A DNA stretch of 64,000 nucleotides from Allobosea sp. (GCF_017308015.1 NZ_JAFKFW010000003.1:207006-271005), one strand, 5' to 3'; positions 16,778-28,766 are shown, numbered from the stretch's first letter. Numbers and translations are program-made. The notes: a model not told the origin generated them from the sequence alone.

Positions 16778-17641
16778 TCAGGCGGCATGCGCCGCGCGGA
16801 AGGCTCCGGGCGTGACGCCAAAGCGGGCCTTGAAGGCACGGGTCAGATGCGGCTGGTCGCAGAATCCGGTCGCCGCCGCGACCTCGCCGGGCATCTCGCC
16901 GCGCCGTAATCGCTCGCGCGCTCGCCGCACACGGACATCGACCAGATAGGCATGGGGTGTCAGCCCGGTTTCGCTCCGGAAGGCGCGGATCAGGTGGTGG
17001 CGCGGCAAGCCGGTGAGCCGTGCCAGATCGGCCAGCGACAGATCCTCTTCATAGCGGGTCTCGAAGACTTCGCGGGCCCGAGCAACGGACCCGCTCTCCA
17101 CGCCCACCGGCCGAGCGGCGAGATCGGCATGATGCGTCAGGCAGCGGGCATAGAAGCGCAACAGCATTTCCTCGCCAGCCAGTTGGTCCCCGCCATCCTC
17201 GATCGCACGATGAGCAGCTGCGAAGAGCGCCGCGCCCTCGGCATCCTCGACCAGAGGCTGTGGAAAGAACGGCGTCCCGATCGCATCCCGGCCACTCAGT
17301 GAAGCCGCCACCTCGCGGATCAGCCCGACCTCGGGATAGGTCATGCGGTAGCTGTAGCCCGGCCCATAGGGCTCACCGTCATGCGTCTCGAGCGGATTGA
17401 CGAAAGTGATCTGACCCGGCCGCGCATAGTGACGCACGCCGCGGACCCGGAAGGTTTCGCAGCCAGCTTCGATGGCGCCCATGACATAGCTGTCGTGCTG
17501 GTGCGGCGCGTACGCGTGGCTGCGGAAGGTTGCGGCAAGGCAATCCAGCCCACCGAAGCGTGCGGCTGGAAACAGCTTTGCCCGCTCGCCGGCGACGAGC
17601 GTTTCCAAGCCTAATGTCTCAACGTGGGTGACTGCTTCCAT
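16778..17641 (-). CDS. AraC family transcriptional regulator (AzlCD-associated)
   Basis: 287 residues. N-terminal cupin-type AraC_binding domain (about 20-150; HQHDSYVMGAIEAG, ITFVNPLETHDGEPY) and a C-terminal double HTH (about 190-287; LSLADLARLTGLPRHHLIRAF, split as LSLADLARLTGLP and RHHLIRAF). AraC regulators next to AzlCD are common, so control of the exporter is likely. The gap to azlC is 31 bp, so all three may be one transcript. Confidence 0.9.
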   Translation of the reverse strand: MEAVTHVETLGLETLVAGERAKLFPAARFGGLDCLAATFRSHAYAPHQHDSYVMGAIEAGCETFRVRGVRHYARPGQITFVNPLETHDGEPYGPGYSYRMTYPEVGLIREVAASLSGRDAIGTPFFPQPLVEDAEGAALFAAAHRAIEDGGDQLAGEEMLLRFYARCLTHHADLAARPVGVESGSVARAREVFETRYEEDLSLADLARLTGLPRHHLIRAFRSETGLTPHAYLVDVRVRRARERLRRGEMPGEVAAATGFCDQPHLTRAFKARFGVTPGAFRAAHAA

Positions 17642-17737
17642 GGTGCAAGCATAGACCCTCTCGCCCCGTTGCTGTCTTGAAGAAAAGTGATCGGGCACAT
17701 CACGCGCCCGATCGGTTTTGCCGCTCTCGACAGAGCC

Positions 17738-18982
17738 TTAGAGAGCGTGTGCGGCGGCTCCTGCCCCGACACGCTCGGGGCTCCTGGAGCCCAGCAGCAG
17801 CACGCCTGCTCCGCCGACCAGCGTCGCGACGGTTGCATAAGCGATGACTCCGAGCGTCCCGAAGCCATCGACCAGCAGGCCGCCGAAGACGGCGCCGCTC
17901 GCGATCGCGATCTGGAAGGCCGCGACGATCAGACCGCCGGCCGATTCGGCCTCATCTTCCGGCGCGACGCGCACCAGCCAGGTCTGGAAGCCGACCGGCA
18001 ACGCGCCGAAGGCGAAGCCCCAAAGCCCGACCGCGATGGCCGAGGCAAGCGGCGACGCACCGACGAAGAGCAGGCTCACGCCCACCAGCGCGATCAGGAA
18101 GGCACCGAAGACAACCGAGGCCTTGGCGCTGCGTGCCGTGATCGCCCCGCCCGCGAAATTGCCGAAGAAGCCACCGACGCCATAGGCCAGCAGGACGAAC
18201 GAGATCGCTTCGACCGAAAGCCTGGGGATCTGCTCCAGGAAGGGGCGAATATAGGTGAAGCCCGCGAAATGGCCGGAGATCACCACGACGATGCCGGCGA
18301 GCACGAGCGCGATGCTGGGCTGGCCGAGCAGGCGGAACAGCGTGCGGATATCGGGCGAGCCGCGCGCCGGCAGGCGCGGCAATACCGCGATCTGGACGAC
18401 CAGCGCCGCGACGCCGACCAGCGCCGAGAGCCAGAACACGAAGCGCCAGCCCATCACGTTGCCGAGATAGGCGCCGATCGGCGCAGCGCTGACAGTGGCG
18501 AGGGAGACCCCGGCGAAGATCAGCGACATCGCCTTGGGCAAGGCGCGGGGCGGCACGAGCCGCATCGCGGTCGCCGCGACCATCGACCAGAAAGCGCCGA
18601 GCCCGATGCCGAGCAGCACGCGGGCGAAGAGCAGTGTCGGCAGATTGGTCGCCACGGCGGCGATGATGCTGGACACGATCAGCAGGCCGGTCAGCGACCA
18701 GATCACGATGCGCCGGTCGATACCGCGTGTCACGATGGCCGCGGCGAGGCCGGCGATGCCGCCGACGACCGCGGTCGCGGTCACCGCCTGCCCGGCGGCG
18801 CCGACGGAAACGCCGACATCGGCTGCCATCGGGGTCAGCAGGCTCGCCGGCAGGAACTCGGCCGTGACGAGGCCGAAGACGCCGAAGGTCAGGGAGGTGA
18901 CGGCGGCCCAGGCCGGCTTGTCGCGGGCCTCCTCGGTGCTGTCGTCGAATTCAAGGGCAGTGGCGGACAGGGAATCTGACAT
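17738..18982 (-). CDS. MFS transporter, AraJ/NepI-type efflux
   Basis: 414 residues with twelve predicted helices after a short cytosolic N-terminus. Helix 1 contains FGVFGLVTAEFLPASLL; the drug:H+ antiporter motif appears as LLFARVLLGIGLGAFWSM. It exports small molecules by proton antiport; substrate unknown. ATG at 18982 has GGAGAG upstream. Divergent from an AraC gene, with about 95 bp between them. Confidence 0.9.
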   Translation of the reverse strand: MSDSLSATALEFDDSTEEARDKPAWAAVTSLTFGVFGLVTAEFLPASLLTPMAADVGVSVGAAGQAVTATAVVGGIAGLAAAIVTRGIDRRIVIWSLTGLLIVSSIIAAVATNLPTLLFARVLLGIGLGAFWSMVAATAMRLVPPRALPKAMSLIFAGVSLATVSAAPIGAYLGNVMGWRFVFWLSALVGVAALVVQIAVLPRLPARGSPDIRTLFRLLGQPSIALVLAGIVVVISGHFAGFTYIRPFLEQIPRLSVEAISFVLLAYGVGGFFGNFAGGAITARSAKASVVFGAFLIALVGVSLLFVGASPLASAIAVGLWGFAFGALPVGFQTWLVRVAPEDEAESAGGLIVAAFQIAIASGAVFGGLLVDGFGTLGVIAYATVATLVGGAGVLLLGSRSPERVGAGAAAHAL

Positions 18983-19078
18983 GGGGTCTCTCCATGAGGT
19001 CGCCGGAAGATGGGCGTGGCCCCGTGGAGTTTCCATGCTATATCATCCGCATATCATGACCGTTCGTCCAGAGTTGCC

Positions 19079-20053
19079 ATGACCGCTTCTGCCGACCACC
19101 TGACCGAGATGCTCCGCGGACTGAGGCTCGACGGCGTCGATTACAGCCGCTGCCAGTTGGCTGCGCCCTGGGGCATCGTCTACCCGCCGACCCAGCAGGC
19201 CTATTTCCATTTCATCTCGCGCGGCGGCTGCTGGTTGAAGACGCCGGCCGGTGAATGGCTGGAGCTCGCCGATGGCGACACCGTGCTGCTGCCCCGCGGG
19301 GGCGGCCATGTCCTCGCCAGTTCGCCCAAAGCCCTCGCTTCGCCACCCTGCGAATGCCGGGTGCTGGAGGCCTATGGCAATGTCTTCGATGTCAAGGGCG
19401 GCGGCACGGGCGAGCATATGCTGCTCTTCACCGGCCGCATGACCTTCAATGTCGATCTCGACCACCCGTTGCTGCGCCTGATGCCGGACCTGATGCGGAT
19501 GAGCGATTTCATCGCCGACGAGCCAGGCCTCCCGCATCTGCTGGAGGCGATGGGCCGCGAGGTGATGCTGGACCGGGTCGGAGCCGGCGGCATCCTCGCC
19601 CGCCTCGCCGACGTGCTGGCGGCGGCGATCATCCGCGCCTGGGTCGAGCGTGGCTGCGGCGCCGCCAAAGGCTGGGTCGCGGCGGCGCGCTGCCCGGTGA
19701 TCGGCAAGGTACTGGCCGCGATCCACGCCCATCCCGAAACCGACTGGACCGTGGAAAGCCTTGCCGAACTGATGGGCGCCTCCCGCTCCGGCTTCGCGGA
19801 GCGCTTCGCCGCGGTCGTCGGCGAGACGCCGGCCCGTTATGTCGCGCAGGTGCGGATGCATCAGGCAAGGCAATGGCTCGCCCGCGACAAATTGCGGATC
19901 GCAGTGGTGGCCCAGCGCCTCGGCTACGAGTCGGAAGCCTCGTTCAGCCGCGCCTTCAAGCGCATCACCGGGCTGGCACCGAGTCAGGTCCGGACGGCGG
20001 GCGAAGCGCCGCCCATGGCGATGTTCACGCCGGCAGCGGAAGCGGCGGAGTAA
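19079..20053 (+). CDS. AraC family transcriptional regulator (MFS-associated)
   Basis: 324 residues. N-terminal cupin_6 (AraC_N) domain (about 5-195; YFHFISRGGCWL, DGDTVLLPRGGGHVLAS) and C-terminal HTH_18 (about 215-315; ESLAELMGASRSGFAERF, YESEASFSRAFKRITG). Members of this branch usually sit beside and control an MFS or oxidoreductase gene; here the divergent MFS gene is the probable target. Confidence 0.9.
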   Translation: MTASADHLTEMLRGLRLDGVDYSRCQLAAPWGIVYPPTQQAYFHFISRGGCWLKTPAGEWLELADGDTVLLPRGGGHVLASSPKALASPPCECRVLEAYGNVFDVKGGGTGEHMLLFTGRMTFNVDLDHPLLRLMPDLMRMSDFIADEPGLPHLLEAMGREVMLDRVGAGGILARLADVLAAAIIRAWVERGCGAAKGWVAAARCPVIGKVLAAIHAHPETDWTVESLAELMGASRSGFAERFAAVVGETPARYVAQVRMHQARQWLARDKLRIAVVAQRLGYESEASFSRAFKRITGLAPSQVRTAGEAPPMAMFTPAAEAAE

Positions 20054-20073
20054 ATATCCGCCCTCTCCACGCC

Positions 20074-20185
20074 GTCATCCCGGACAAGCCGCGTAGCGGC
20101 GGCGATCCGGGATCCATTCCGGAGCGCTCCCGATAATGGTTCCGGAATGGATCCCGGGTCTTCGCTTCGCTCCGCCCGGGATGAC
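20074..20185. repeat. Palindromic intergenic repeat, family A (copy 1)
   Basis: Begins GTCATCCCGG and ends CCCGGGATGAC. Inside, GGATCCATTCCGG and CCGGAATGGATCC form a second pair. Copies with the same layout are at 54768-54872 and 57153-57250. It lies between convergent genes. Confidence 0.85.
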
Positions 20186-20205
20186 AGCGGAGAATGGACA
20201 GTTAC

Positions 20206-22380
<2,175 letters not shown>

Positions 22381-22584
22381 TTAGGCGAGATGCGCGTGAC
22401 GAGAAAGGGCAGCAGGCTTTGCTGCGAGCGCAAGGCGGTGTCGCCTCGAAAGCCTGCGACAAACCGGGCATTCGCGGGTATAATTTCCAGGCTGGGAATT
22501 GGAAGCTCGACGCCGCAGGCCGTTGACGCCAAGGATCAAGTCGACAGCCACTGGGCGAACCGGGCCGGAACCGGGAGACACGCC

Positions 22585-23376
22585 ATGGCCAATCTCGACG
22601 GCACAGTTCACGATATTGTCTCGCTCACGCAGCCGCGCATCAGGACCATCACCACGCGGGACCTGAACGAGGCGCTGCTGCGCGGCTGGGAGGATTTCAA
22701 GGCGCAGCCGAGCCACCTCGTCTTCATCGCCCTGATCTATCCCGTTGCCGGCATCCTGCTGGCGCAGCTCACCGTGAGCTACAACATCTTCCCCCTGCTC
22801 TTCCCGCTGCTTTCGGGCTTCGCGCTGCTCGGCCCCTTCGCCGCGATCGGGCTTTACGAGATCAGCCGCCGCCGCGAAAAGGGCATCGACTCATCCTGGA
22901 TGCACGCCTTCGCGGTGCTGCGCTCGCCCTCGATCGGGCAGATCGTGCTGCTCGGGGCGATGCTGACCGGGATCTTCCTCGGGTGGCTCTTCAGCGCCTG
23001 GTTCCTCTATCGCGGCCTGCTCGGCTTGCCCGCCGATGTCTCCACCGCCGATTTCCTGCGCGCCGTGTTCACGACGGCTGACGGCTGGATCATGATCGTG
23101 ATCGGCAATGCGATCGGCCTGCTGCTCGCCATTCTCGCCTTCTCGATCTCGGTCGTGTCGTTCCCGCTGATCATCGACCGGCATGTCGATGCGCCGACGG
23201 CGATCCGCGCCTCGATCGCCGCCGTCGAGGCCAATCCGCGCGTGATGATGATCTGGGGCCTGATGGTGACCGGCCTCCTCGTGCTTGGCTGCCTGCCGAT
23301 GCTGGTCGGCCTGATCGTGGTCATGCCGGTGCTCGGCCACGCTACCTGGCATCTCTACCGCAAGGTCGTCGCCTGA
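22585..23376 (+). CDS. DUF2189 domain-containing integral membrane protein
   Basis: 263 residues with about six membrane helices. The DUF2189 signature is the N-terminal ITTRDLNEALLRGWEDF and the SGFALLGPFAAIGLYEISRRRE segment after helix 2. Start ATG with GGGAGA about 7 nt upstream. Function of the family is unknown. Divergent from ligA. Confidence 0.88.
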   Translation: MANLDGTVHDIVSLTQPRIRTITTRDLNEALLRGWEDFKAQPSHLVFIALIYPVAGILLAQLTVSYNIFPLLFPLLSGFALLGPFAAIGLYEISRRREKGIDSSWMHAFAVLRSPSIGQIVLLGAMLTGIFLGWLFSAWFLYRGLLGLPADVSTADFLRAVFTTADGWIMIVIGNAIGLLLAILAFSISVVSFPLIIDRHVDAPTAIRASIAAVEANPRVMMIWGLMVTGLLVLGCLPMLVGLIVVMPVLGHATWHLYRKVVA

Positions 23377-23460
23377 GCCTTCCGAACCATCGCCGGCATT
23401 CTCGGGCGGAACGCGGCTTCGACCCGAGGATATCACGAGAAGAGTAGCGGGTTTCCGGAA

Positions 23461-23481
23461 TGCTCGGGTCAGGCCCGAGCA
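23461..23481. repeat. Short palindromic hairpin
   Basis: TGCTCGGG and CCCGAGCA flank a 5-nt loop. The same CTCGG...CCGAG core occurs at 39470-39500. Located between the DUF2189 gene and a tiny membrane peptide gene. Confidence 0.6.
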
Positions 23482-23599
23482 TCGCCAACGCGTCCATGCC
23501 GGCACCACCCCGGGGCCCCGGCGGGAACCTTTGAACCCCGAAACGGGTTCACCTCCTGCCAGATCGAGCCGCACGGCTCTGTTCCATCAGGGGGCTTTC

Positions 23600-23674
23600 A
23601 TGAACAACGTCATTTATATCGTCGGTCTCATCGTGGTCGTGCTCGCCATCCTCTCCTTCCTCGGCCTGCGCTGA
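23600..23674 (+). CDS. 24-residue single-helix membrane peptide
   Basis: Reads MNNVIYIVGL then a run of Val, Leu, Ile ending SFLGLR, so a single membrane helix with a positively charged end. AGGGGG lies 5-6 nt upstream of the ATG, an unusually good ribosome site for a chance frame. Very similar tiny peptides recur in Rhizobiales genomes as far as I recall. Function unknown; too short for standard gene callers. Confidence 0.65.
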   Translation: MNNVIYIVGLIVVVLAILSFLGLR

Positions 23675-23745
23675 GAAACAGGAGCGAGAGCCCGCGCCAT
23701 TCGCCGGCGTGGCTTGAATCCCAAATCATTTCCGACAGCCGCTTC

Positions 23746-23838
23746 GTCATCCCGGGCTTGTCCCAGAAGCCGTCCTCAGGCGCTTGCACCTTATGACGGT
23801 TTCCGGGCCGGCGCGGTTGCGCGGCTCGTCGGGGATGA
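23746..23838. repeat. Palindromic repeat, diverged family A
   Basis: Starts GTCATCCCGGG and ends GGGGATGAC, matching the outer ends of family A. The interior is diverged. It ends 27 bp before the DEAD-box gene stop and may act as its terminator. Confidence 0.6.
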
Positions 23839-23864
23839 CGGCGACTTGTTATAAAGGCTGAGGC

Positions 23865-25877
23865 TCAGCCGCGCGGGCCACCGCGCGGCTTGCCCTTGCC
23901 GAAAGGCTTGGCACCATCCGGCCTGCCGGCGAAAGGCTTGCCCTTCCCTGCGAACGGCTTCTTGAAACCGCCCCCGGGCTTGCCATCGTCGCGGCGCGGC
24001 GGGCGTGCCTCGTCGCGTGGCGGGCGGCCTTCCGCACGATAGGGCTTGCGCTCCTCGTCACGCGGCCCGCGCTGGTCGCCGTCGCGCGGCGGAAAGCGCT
24101 TGCGCGGCCCCCGGTCCTCGCCGGCAGCCGGCTCGTCGCCCCAGCTCCTGCGCGGCGCAGCCGGGCGTTCGGCCTTGTCGGCGAAGGCCTTGGCCGGACG
24201 ACGTTCGGCTTCGGTCGTGGGCTCGATCACGATCTTGTCGCGATCCGGAATACGGACCGCATCGTAGAAGCGATCAGCCACGTCGGCATCGATCTCGACC
24301 TTGGTCTCGCGGTCGAAGATGCGGATCGCGCCGACCTCGTCGCGCGTGATCCGGCCGCGGCGGCACAGCATCGGCAGAAGCTGGCGCGGGTCGGCGCCCT
24401 GCTTGCGGCCGATATCGAGGCGGAACCAGACGGTGTCGCCACGCGGGCCGGCGGGCTTGCGCGGACGCTCGCCATCCTCGCCCTCGTCGCGCCCGGCGCC
24501 GAAGGGGCGGCGCTTGGCAGCATAATCCTCATTCGTGCGAGCCGGGCGGCGCTCGTCGCGGCCGAAACCGGGATCACCCACCTCTTCCGCCGCCGGCAGG
24601 CGGGCGCGATACAGCCGCACCAGGGCAGCGGCGATATCGCGCGCCTCGCGGCCCGCCATCAGCGCATCGATCATGCCGGCATCATCCTCGGAGCCGTCGC
24701 CATTGAGCAGCGGATCGGAGAGCAGGCGCTCCTGATCGAGGGCGCGGATCTCCTCCTCGGTCGGCGGGCCGATCCATTCGGCCTCGACCTTGGCTTCCAT
24801 CAGCAGGCGCTCGGCCTTGCGGCGGCGTGACTGCGGCACGAGCAGGACGCTCGTGCCCTTGTTGCCGGCGCGGCCGGTGCGGCCCGAGCGATGCTGCATC
24901 ACCTCGGAATCGTTCGGCAGCTCGGCGTGGATGACGAGGTCGAGCCCCGGCAGGTCGATGCCGCGCGCCGCGACATCGGTCGCGACGCAGACCCGCGCCC
25001 GGCCGTCGCGCAGCGCCTGGAGCGCCGCGTTGCGCTCGTTCTGGCCGAGTTCACCCGACAGCGCGACGGAGGTGAAGCCGCGCTCCAGCAGGATCGCCTC
25101 GAGATGGCGCACGGCATTGCGGGTGTTGCAGAAGACCAGCGCCACCGGTGCATTGTGGAAACGCAGCAGGTTGACGACGGCGAGCTCGGCTTCCTTCGGG
25201 AAGACGCGCACGGCCTTGTAGGCGATGTCGGCATGGCCACGCCGGGTCGCTTCCACCTCGATACGCAGCGCGTCGCGCTGGTAGCTCTGGGCGAGCTGGA
25301 CGATCGCCTTCGGGAAGGTCGCCGAGAACAGCAGGCTGCGGCGGCTCTCGGGCGCCGTCTTCAGGATGAATTCAAGATCGTCGCGGAAGCCGAGATCGAG
25401 CATCTCATCGGCTTCGTCGAGCACGACGGCCTTGAGCGCGGAGACGTCGAGGCGGCGGCGCTCGATATGGTCGCGCAGGCGGCCGGGCGTGCCGACCACG
25501 ATATGCGCGCCCTCGTCGAGCAGCATCGCCTCGCGGCGCGGGTCCATGCCGCCGACACAGGAGATCACCCGCGCGCCGGTCTGGGCATAGAGCCAGGCGA
25601 GTTCGCGCTGCACCTGCAAGGCGAGTTCGCGCGTCGGCGCGATGATCAGGGCCAGCGGCTCGGCGGCAGGGCCAAGCTTCTCGGCGGTGCCGAGCAGGGT
25701 CTCGCCGATGGCGAGGCCATACGCGATGGTCTTGCCGGAGCCGGTCTGCGAGGAGACCAGCAGGTCGCGCCCGCGGGCGGCGTCTTCGAGGACGGCGCTC
25801 TGCACCGGCGTCGGGTCGGAGTAATTACGATCGGCGAGCGCGCGCGCGAGCGGCGGGCTCGTGAGAGAAAAAGACAT
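23865..25877 (-). CDS. DEAD-box ATP-dependent RNA helicase with DbpA-like RNA-binding domain
   Basis: 670 residues. Q-motif DPTPVQ; Walker A SSQTGSGKT (42-50); PTREL; DEAD at 154-157; SAT; ARGIDLPG; HRSGRTGRAG. A DbpA RNA-recognition domain follows at roughly 480-560 (TVWFRLDIGRKQGADPRQLLPMLCRRG region), then about 100 residues rich in Arg, Lys, Gly and Pro as an unstructured RNA-binding tail. It resembles DeaD/CsdA, which acts in ribosome assembly and RNA decay, especially in the cold. The leader of about 300 bases is long for a short gene gap. Confidence 0.93.
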   Translation of the reverse strand: MSFSLTSPPLARALADRNYSDPTPVQSAVLEDAARGRDLLVSSQTGSGKTIAYGLAIGETLLGTAEKLGPAAEPLALIIAPTRELALQVQRELAWLYAQTGARVISCVGGMDPRREAMLLDEGAHIVVGTPGRLRDHIERRRLDVSALKAVVLDEADEMLDLGFRDDLEFILKTAPESRRSLLFSATFPKAIVQLAQSYQRDALRIEVEATRRGHADIAYKAVRVFPKEAELAVVNLLRFHNAPVALVFCNTRNAVRHLEAILLERGFTSVALSGELGQNERNAALQALRDGRARVCVATDVAARGIDLPGLDLVIHAELPNDSEVMQHRSGRTGRAGNKGTSVLLVPQSRRRKAERLLMEAKVEAEWIGPPTEEEIRALDQERLLSDPLLNGDGSEDDAGMIDALMAGREARDIAAALVRLYRARLPAAEEVGDPGFGRDERRPARTNEDYAAKRRPFGAGRDEGEDGERPRKPAGPRGDTVWFRLDIGRKQGADPRQLLPMLCRRGRITRDEVGAIRIFDRETKVEIDADVADRFYDAVRIPDRDKIVIEPTTEAERRPAKAFADKAERPAAPRRSWGDEPAAGEDRGPRKRFPPRDGDQRGPRDEERKPYRAEGRPPRDEARPPRRDDGKPGGGFKKPFAGKGKPFAGRPDGAKPFGKGKPRGGPRG

Positions 25878-26186
25878 GCGATAACGGCCTAAGGGTTGCG
25901 GCGTAAGATGAAGGAACGGCGCGAAGCGTGGGCGATGGGTTCAGGCGGCACTAGACGATCGGACCGAAAAGTGGAATTCACCTTTCAGAGAATCCGATGC
26001 CAAAACAAATAATTAGACCGCCCCCCAAGGCGCCCCGAGGGACGCATGGCGATCTAACGGGCAGCTGCACCATCGGATGAGAGCGGCTCATAAAGCAAAG
26101 CGCTACAAAAGGAAATGCGGCATTCCTGCGCCTCGCGCAGGGCTGAGTCGGGCCGGACGCGCACGATACCCGAAGCGGAGAACATC
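25878..26186. other. Intergenic region between divergent helicase and MBL genes
   Basis: 309 bp with no convincing gene. It holds the family B repeat (25956-26000), a small CG-rich hairpin near 26130 and the two promoter regions. A 64-codon plus-strand frame from 26077 overlaps the MBL start out of frame and has no family resemblance. Confidence 0.6.
25956..26000. repeat. Palindromic intergenic repeat, family B (copy 2)
   Basis: GATCGGACCGAAAAGTGG on the left and CCGATGCCAAAAC on the right match the other family B copies at 1059-1104 and 29721-29766. The internal stem is weaker here. Confidence 0.65.
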
Positions 26187-27008
26187 ATGGTCCAGCATTC
26201 CCGCCGCGTCGGCACCTACGAGATCTCGGTCCTGCATGATGGCGTCTTCGAGGCGCCGCTGGACGTGCTGATCCATGCCGATGGCGAAATCGCCCGCGAC
26301 GGTGCTATCGCGCGCTGGGGCAAGCCGAAGGTCAGCATCATCGTGAACTGCTTCGCGTTGAAGGGAGCGGATGGGATCACGCTGGTTGATGCCGGCACCG
26401 GCCCCTCCTGGGGCGCGGCGATGGGCCATGCGCCTGCCGCGATGGCCGCCACGGGGATCGTGCCCGAAGACGTGTCCCGCGTCCTGATCACGCATCTCCA
26501 TGGCGATCATGCGCTCGGCCTGTTCGACGGCGACAAGGCACGGTTTCCGGAGGCCGAGATCATCGTACCCGAGGCCGATTTCGGCTTCTATGGCGACGAC
26601 GCCAATCGCGCACGGACCCCGGATAAGAAGCAGGGCGCCTTCGCCATCACGGTCACGCTGAAGAAGCTCTATGCCGGCCGCATCCGCCCCGCCCCGGCGG
26701 GTAAGGTTCGGCCCGGCATCAGCCTGATCCCGCTCCCTGGCCATACGTTCGGCCATAGCGGCTATCTCATCGAGGGCCAGGACGAGAGCCTGCTGCTCTG
26801 GGGCGATGCGCTGCATCTTTCCGATCTCCAAGCCTGCGACCCGGATATCGGCTTCGTCTATGATTTCGACGCTGCGACCGCGTTGGCCTCCCGTCGCGGC
26901 ATCCTGGAACGCGCCGCGCACGAGAACTGGCTCGTCTCCGGCGGGCATGTCGACGGCTTCAGACGGGTGGCGAAGAAGGGCGCGGGCTACGAATTGCAGC
27001 CGGCCTGA
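26187..27008 (+). CDS. MBL-fold metallo-hydrolase
   Basis: 273 residues. The metal motif HLHGDH (His103, His105, Asp107, His108) is intact, with later ligands in LPGHTFGHSGY and GDALHL. It belongs to the AHL-lactonase/hydrolase type of the metallo-beta-lactamase fold. Substrate unknown. No signal peptide, so cytosolic. ATG at 26187 has CGGAGA upstream. Confidence 0.9.
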   Translation: MVQHSRRVGTYEISVLHDGVFEAPLDVLIHADGEIARDGAIARWGKPKVSIIVNCFALKGADGITLVDAGTGPSWGAAMGHAPAAMAATGIVPEDVSRVLITHLHGDHALGLFDGDKARFPEAEIIVPEADFGFYGDDANRARTPDKKQGAFAITVTLKKLYAGRIRPAPAGKVRPGISLIPLPGHTFGHSGYLIEGQDESLLLWGDALHLSDLQACDPDIGFVYDFDAATALASRRGILERAAHENWLVSGGHVDGFRRVAKKGAGYELQPA

Positions 27009-27012
27009 GCTC

Positions 27013-28695
27013 TCAGCCGCGCAGCCCCGCCGCCTGCAGCAGGCGCCCCGCGGCCGCTCGCGCTTCCTCGGTGATCGAAGCGCCGGCCAGCATCCGCGCG
27101 ATCTCCTCGCGCCGCGCCTGATCCTCCAGCGCAGTGACGCGCGTCACGGTGCGCGACGCCTCGCCCTCCTCCGCCGATTTGGCGATCAGGAAGTGCTGGC
27201 CGGCCTTGGCCGCGACCTGCGGCGCATGCGTCACCGAGATCACCTGCACCCGGCCGGCAAGCCGCGCCAGCCGCTCGCCGATCGCGTCGGCCACCGCCCC
27301 GCCGACGCCGGTATCGATCTCGTCGAAGACCAGAGTGGGGGCCGAGCCGCGCTCGGCCAGCACGACCTTGAGCGCCAGCATGAAGCGCGAGAGCTCCCCG
27401 CCCGAAGCGACCTTCATCATCGGCCCCGGCCGCGTGCCCGGATTGGTCTCGACCCAGAACTCGACCTTGTCGAAGCCTTCCGGCCCGCGCGCATTCTCGT
27501 CGCTGTCGATCCGCGTGATGAAGCGTGCCCGCTCCAGCTTCAGCGGCGGCAACTCGGCCTTCACGGCCGCATCGAGGCGTGCTGCAGCCGCCTGCCGTGC
27601 CCTTGAGAGGGCTTGCGCCAGCCCGACGAAGGCCGCTTCGGCTTCGTTCAGCTCGGCTTCCAACCGCGACAGCGACGATTCGCTCTCGTCGAGCGCGGCC
27701 AGATCGCTCGCCATCGTCGCCGCCAGCACGGAGAGCCCGTCCACCGGCACGTCGTATTTGCGGCCCGCTGCCCTCAGAGCGAACAGCCGCTCCTCGACGC
27801 GCTCCTGTTCGCGCGGGTCGTATTCCGCGGCCCGCGTTGCCGCGGCGAGCGCCTCGCCGGCCTCCTCCAGCGCGACGATCGCGGTGTTGAGCGCCGCGAT
27901 CGAGGGATCGACCAGCTCCGGCGCCTGGCTCGCGCGGCGCTCCAGCCGGCGCAGCACCGCGGCGAGCGTCGGCACGGCGGAGGATTGCCCGCCGACCGCC
28001 TCATAGGCCTCGTTGAGGTCGCGCGCGACCTTCTCGGCCTGCATCATGCCCTGGCGGGTGGCGGCGAGTTCGTCCTCCTCGCCGGCCTGTGGCGCGAGCT
28101 TGGCGAGCTCCTCCACGGCATGGCGCAGGAAACCCGCTTCCTTGCGCGCCGCTTCCACGCGCAGGCGTTGCGACTGCAGGGCCTGCCGCGCCCGCTTCAA
28201 CGTCTCGCTAGCGCCGGCGACCGCTTCAGCCTGCGCCTCCAGCCCGCCGAAGCCGTCGAGGATCGCGCGGTGCTGGGCCGGATCGGTCAGCGCGCGGTCG
28301 TCATGCTGTCCGTGAATCTCGACGATCGCGGCACCGACCATGCGCAGGATCTGCACGGAGACCGGCTGGTCGTTGATGAAGGCGCGAGTGCGTCCGTCGG
28401 CATATTGCACGCGGCGCAGGATCATGTCGCCGTCGGTGTCGATCTCCTGCGCCTGCGCAAGCCTGCGGGCGGGATGCGTCAGCGGCAGATCGAAAACCGC
28501 GCTGACCTGGCCCTGTGCCTCGCCATGGCGCACGAGCGAGCCGTCGCCGCGCCCGCCGAGCGCGAGCGCGAATCCGTCGAGCAGGATCGACTTGCCTGCG
28601 CCGGTCTCGCCGGTCAGGACGCTCAGCCCGTCATGGAAGCCGAGATCGAGCCTGTCGATCAGGACGATATCGCGAATCGAGAGCTGCGCCAGCAT
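27013..28695 (-). CDS. recN: DNA repair protein RecN
   Basis: 560 residues, SMC-like ATPase for double-strand break repair. Walker A TGETGAGKS (28-36), a long central coiled coil (about 150-370), signature MKVASGGELSRFMLAL and Walker B TLVFDEIDTG. Third gene of an lpxC-bamD-recN run, with 71 bp to bamD. Converges on the MBL gene with 4 bp between stops. Confidence 0.96.
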   Translation of the reverse strand: MLAQLSIRDIVLIDRLDLGFHDGLSVLTGETGAGKSILLDGFALALGGRGDGSLVRHGEAQGQVSAVFDLPLTHPARRLAQAQEIDTDGDMILRRVQYADGRTRAFINDQPVSVQILRMVGAAIVEIHGQHDDRALTDPAQHRAILDGFGGLEAQAEAVAGASETLKRARQALQSQRLRVEAARKEAGFLRHAVEELAKLAPQAGEEDELAATRQGMMQAEKVARDLNEAYEAVGGQSSAVPTLAAVLRRLERRASQAPELVDPSIAALNTAIVALEEAGEALAAATRAAEYDPREQERVEERLFALRAAGRKYDVPVDGLSVLAATMASDLAALDESESSLSRLEAELNEAEAAFVGLAQALSRARQAAAARLDAAVKAELPPLKLERARFITRIDSDENARGPEGFDKVEFWVETNPGTRPGPMMKVASGGELSRFMLALKVVLAERGSAPTLVFDEIDTGVGGAVADAIGERLARLAGRVQVISVTHAPQVAAKAGQHFLIAKSAEEGEASRTVTRVTALEDQARREEIARMLAGASITEEARAAAGRLLQAAGLRG

Positions 28696-28766
28696 CGGCG
28701 CTCAACCCTGTTTCCGGATCTGGCAGGGTCGCCGGTAGCCCGTCATGCGAGGGGCGTCCTCTCTCG

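Noticed and set aside
26077-26271. A short basic plus-strand frame before the MBL gene
   Set aside because: It overlaps the MBL start out of frame and its later part is a shadow; no ribosome site.
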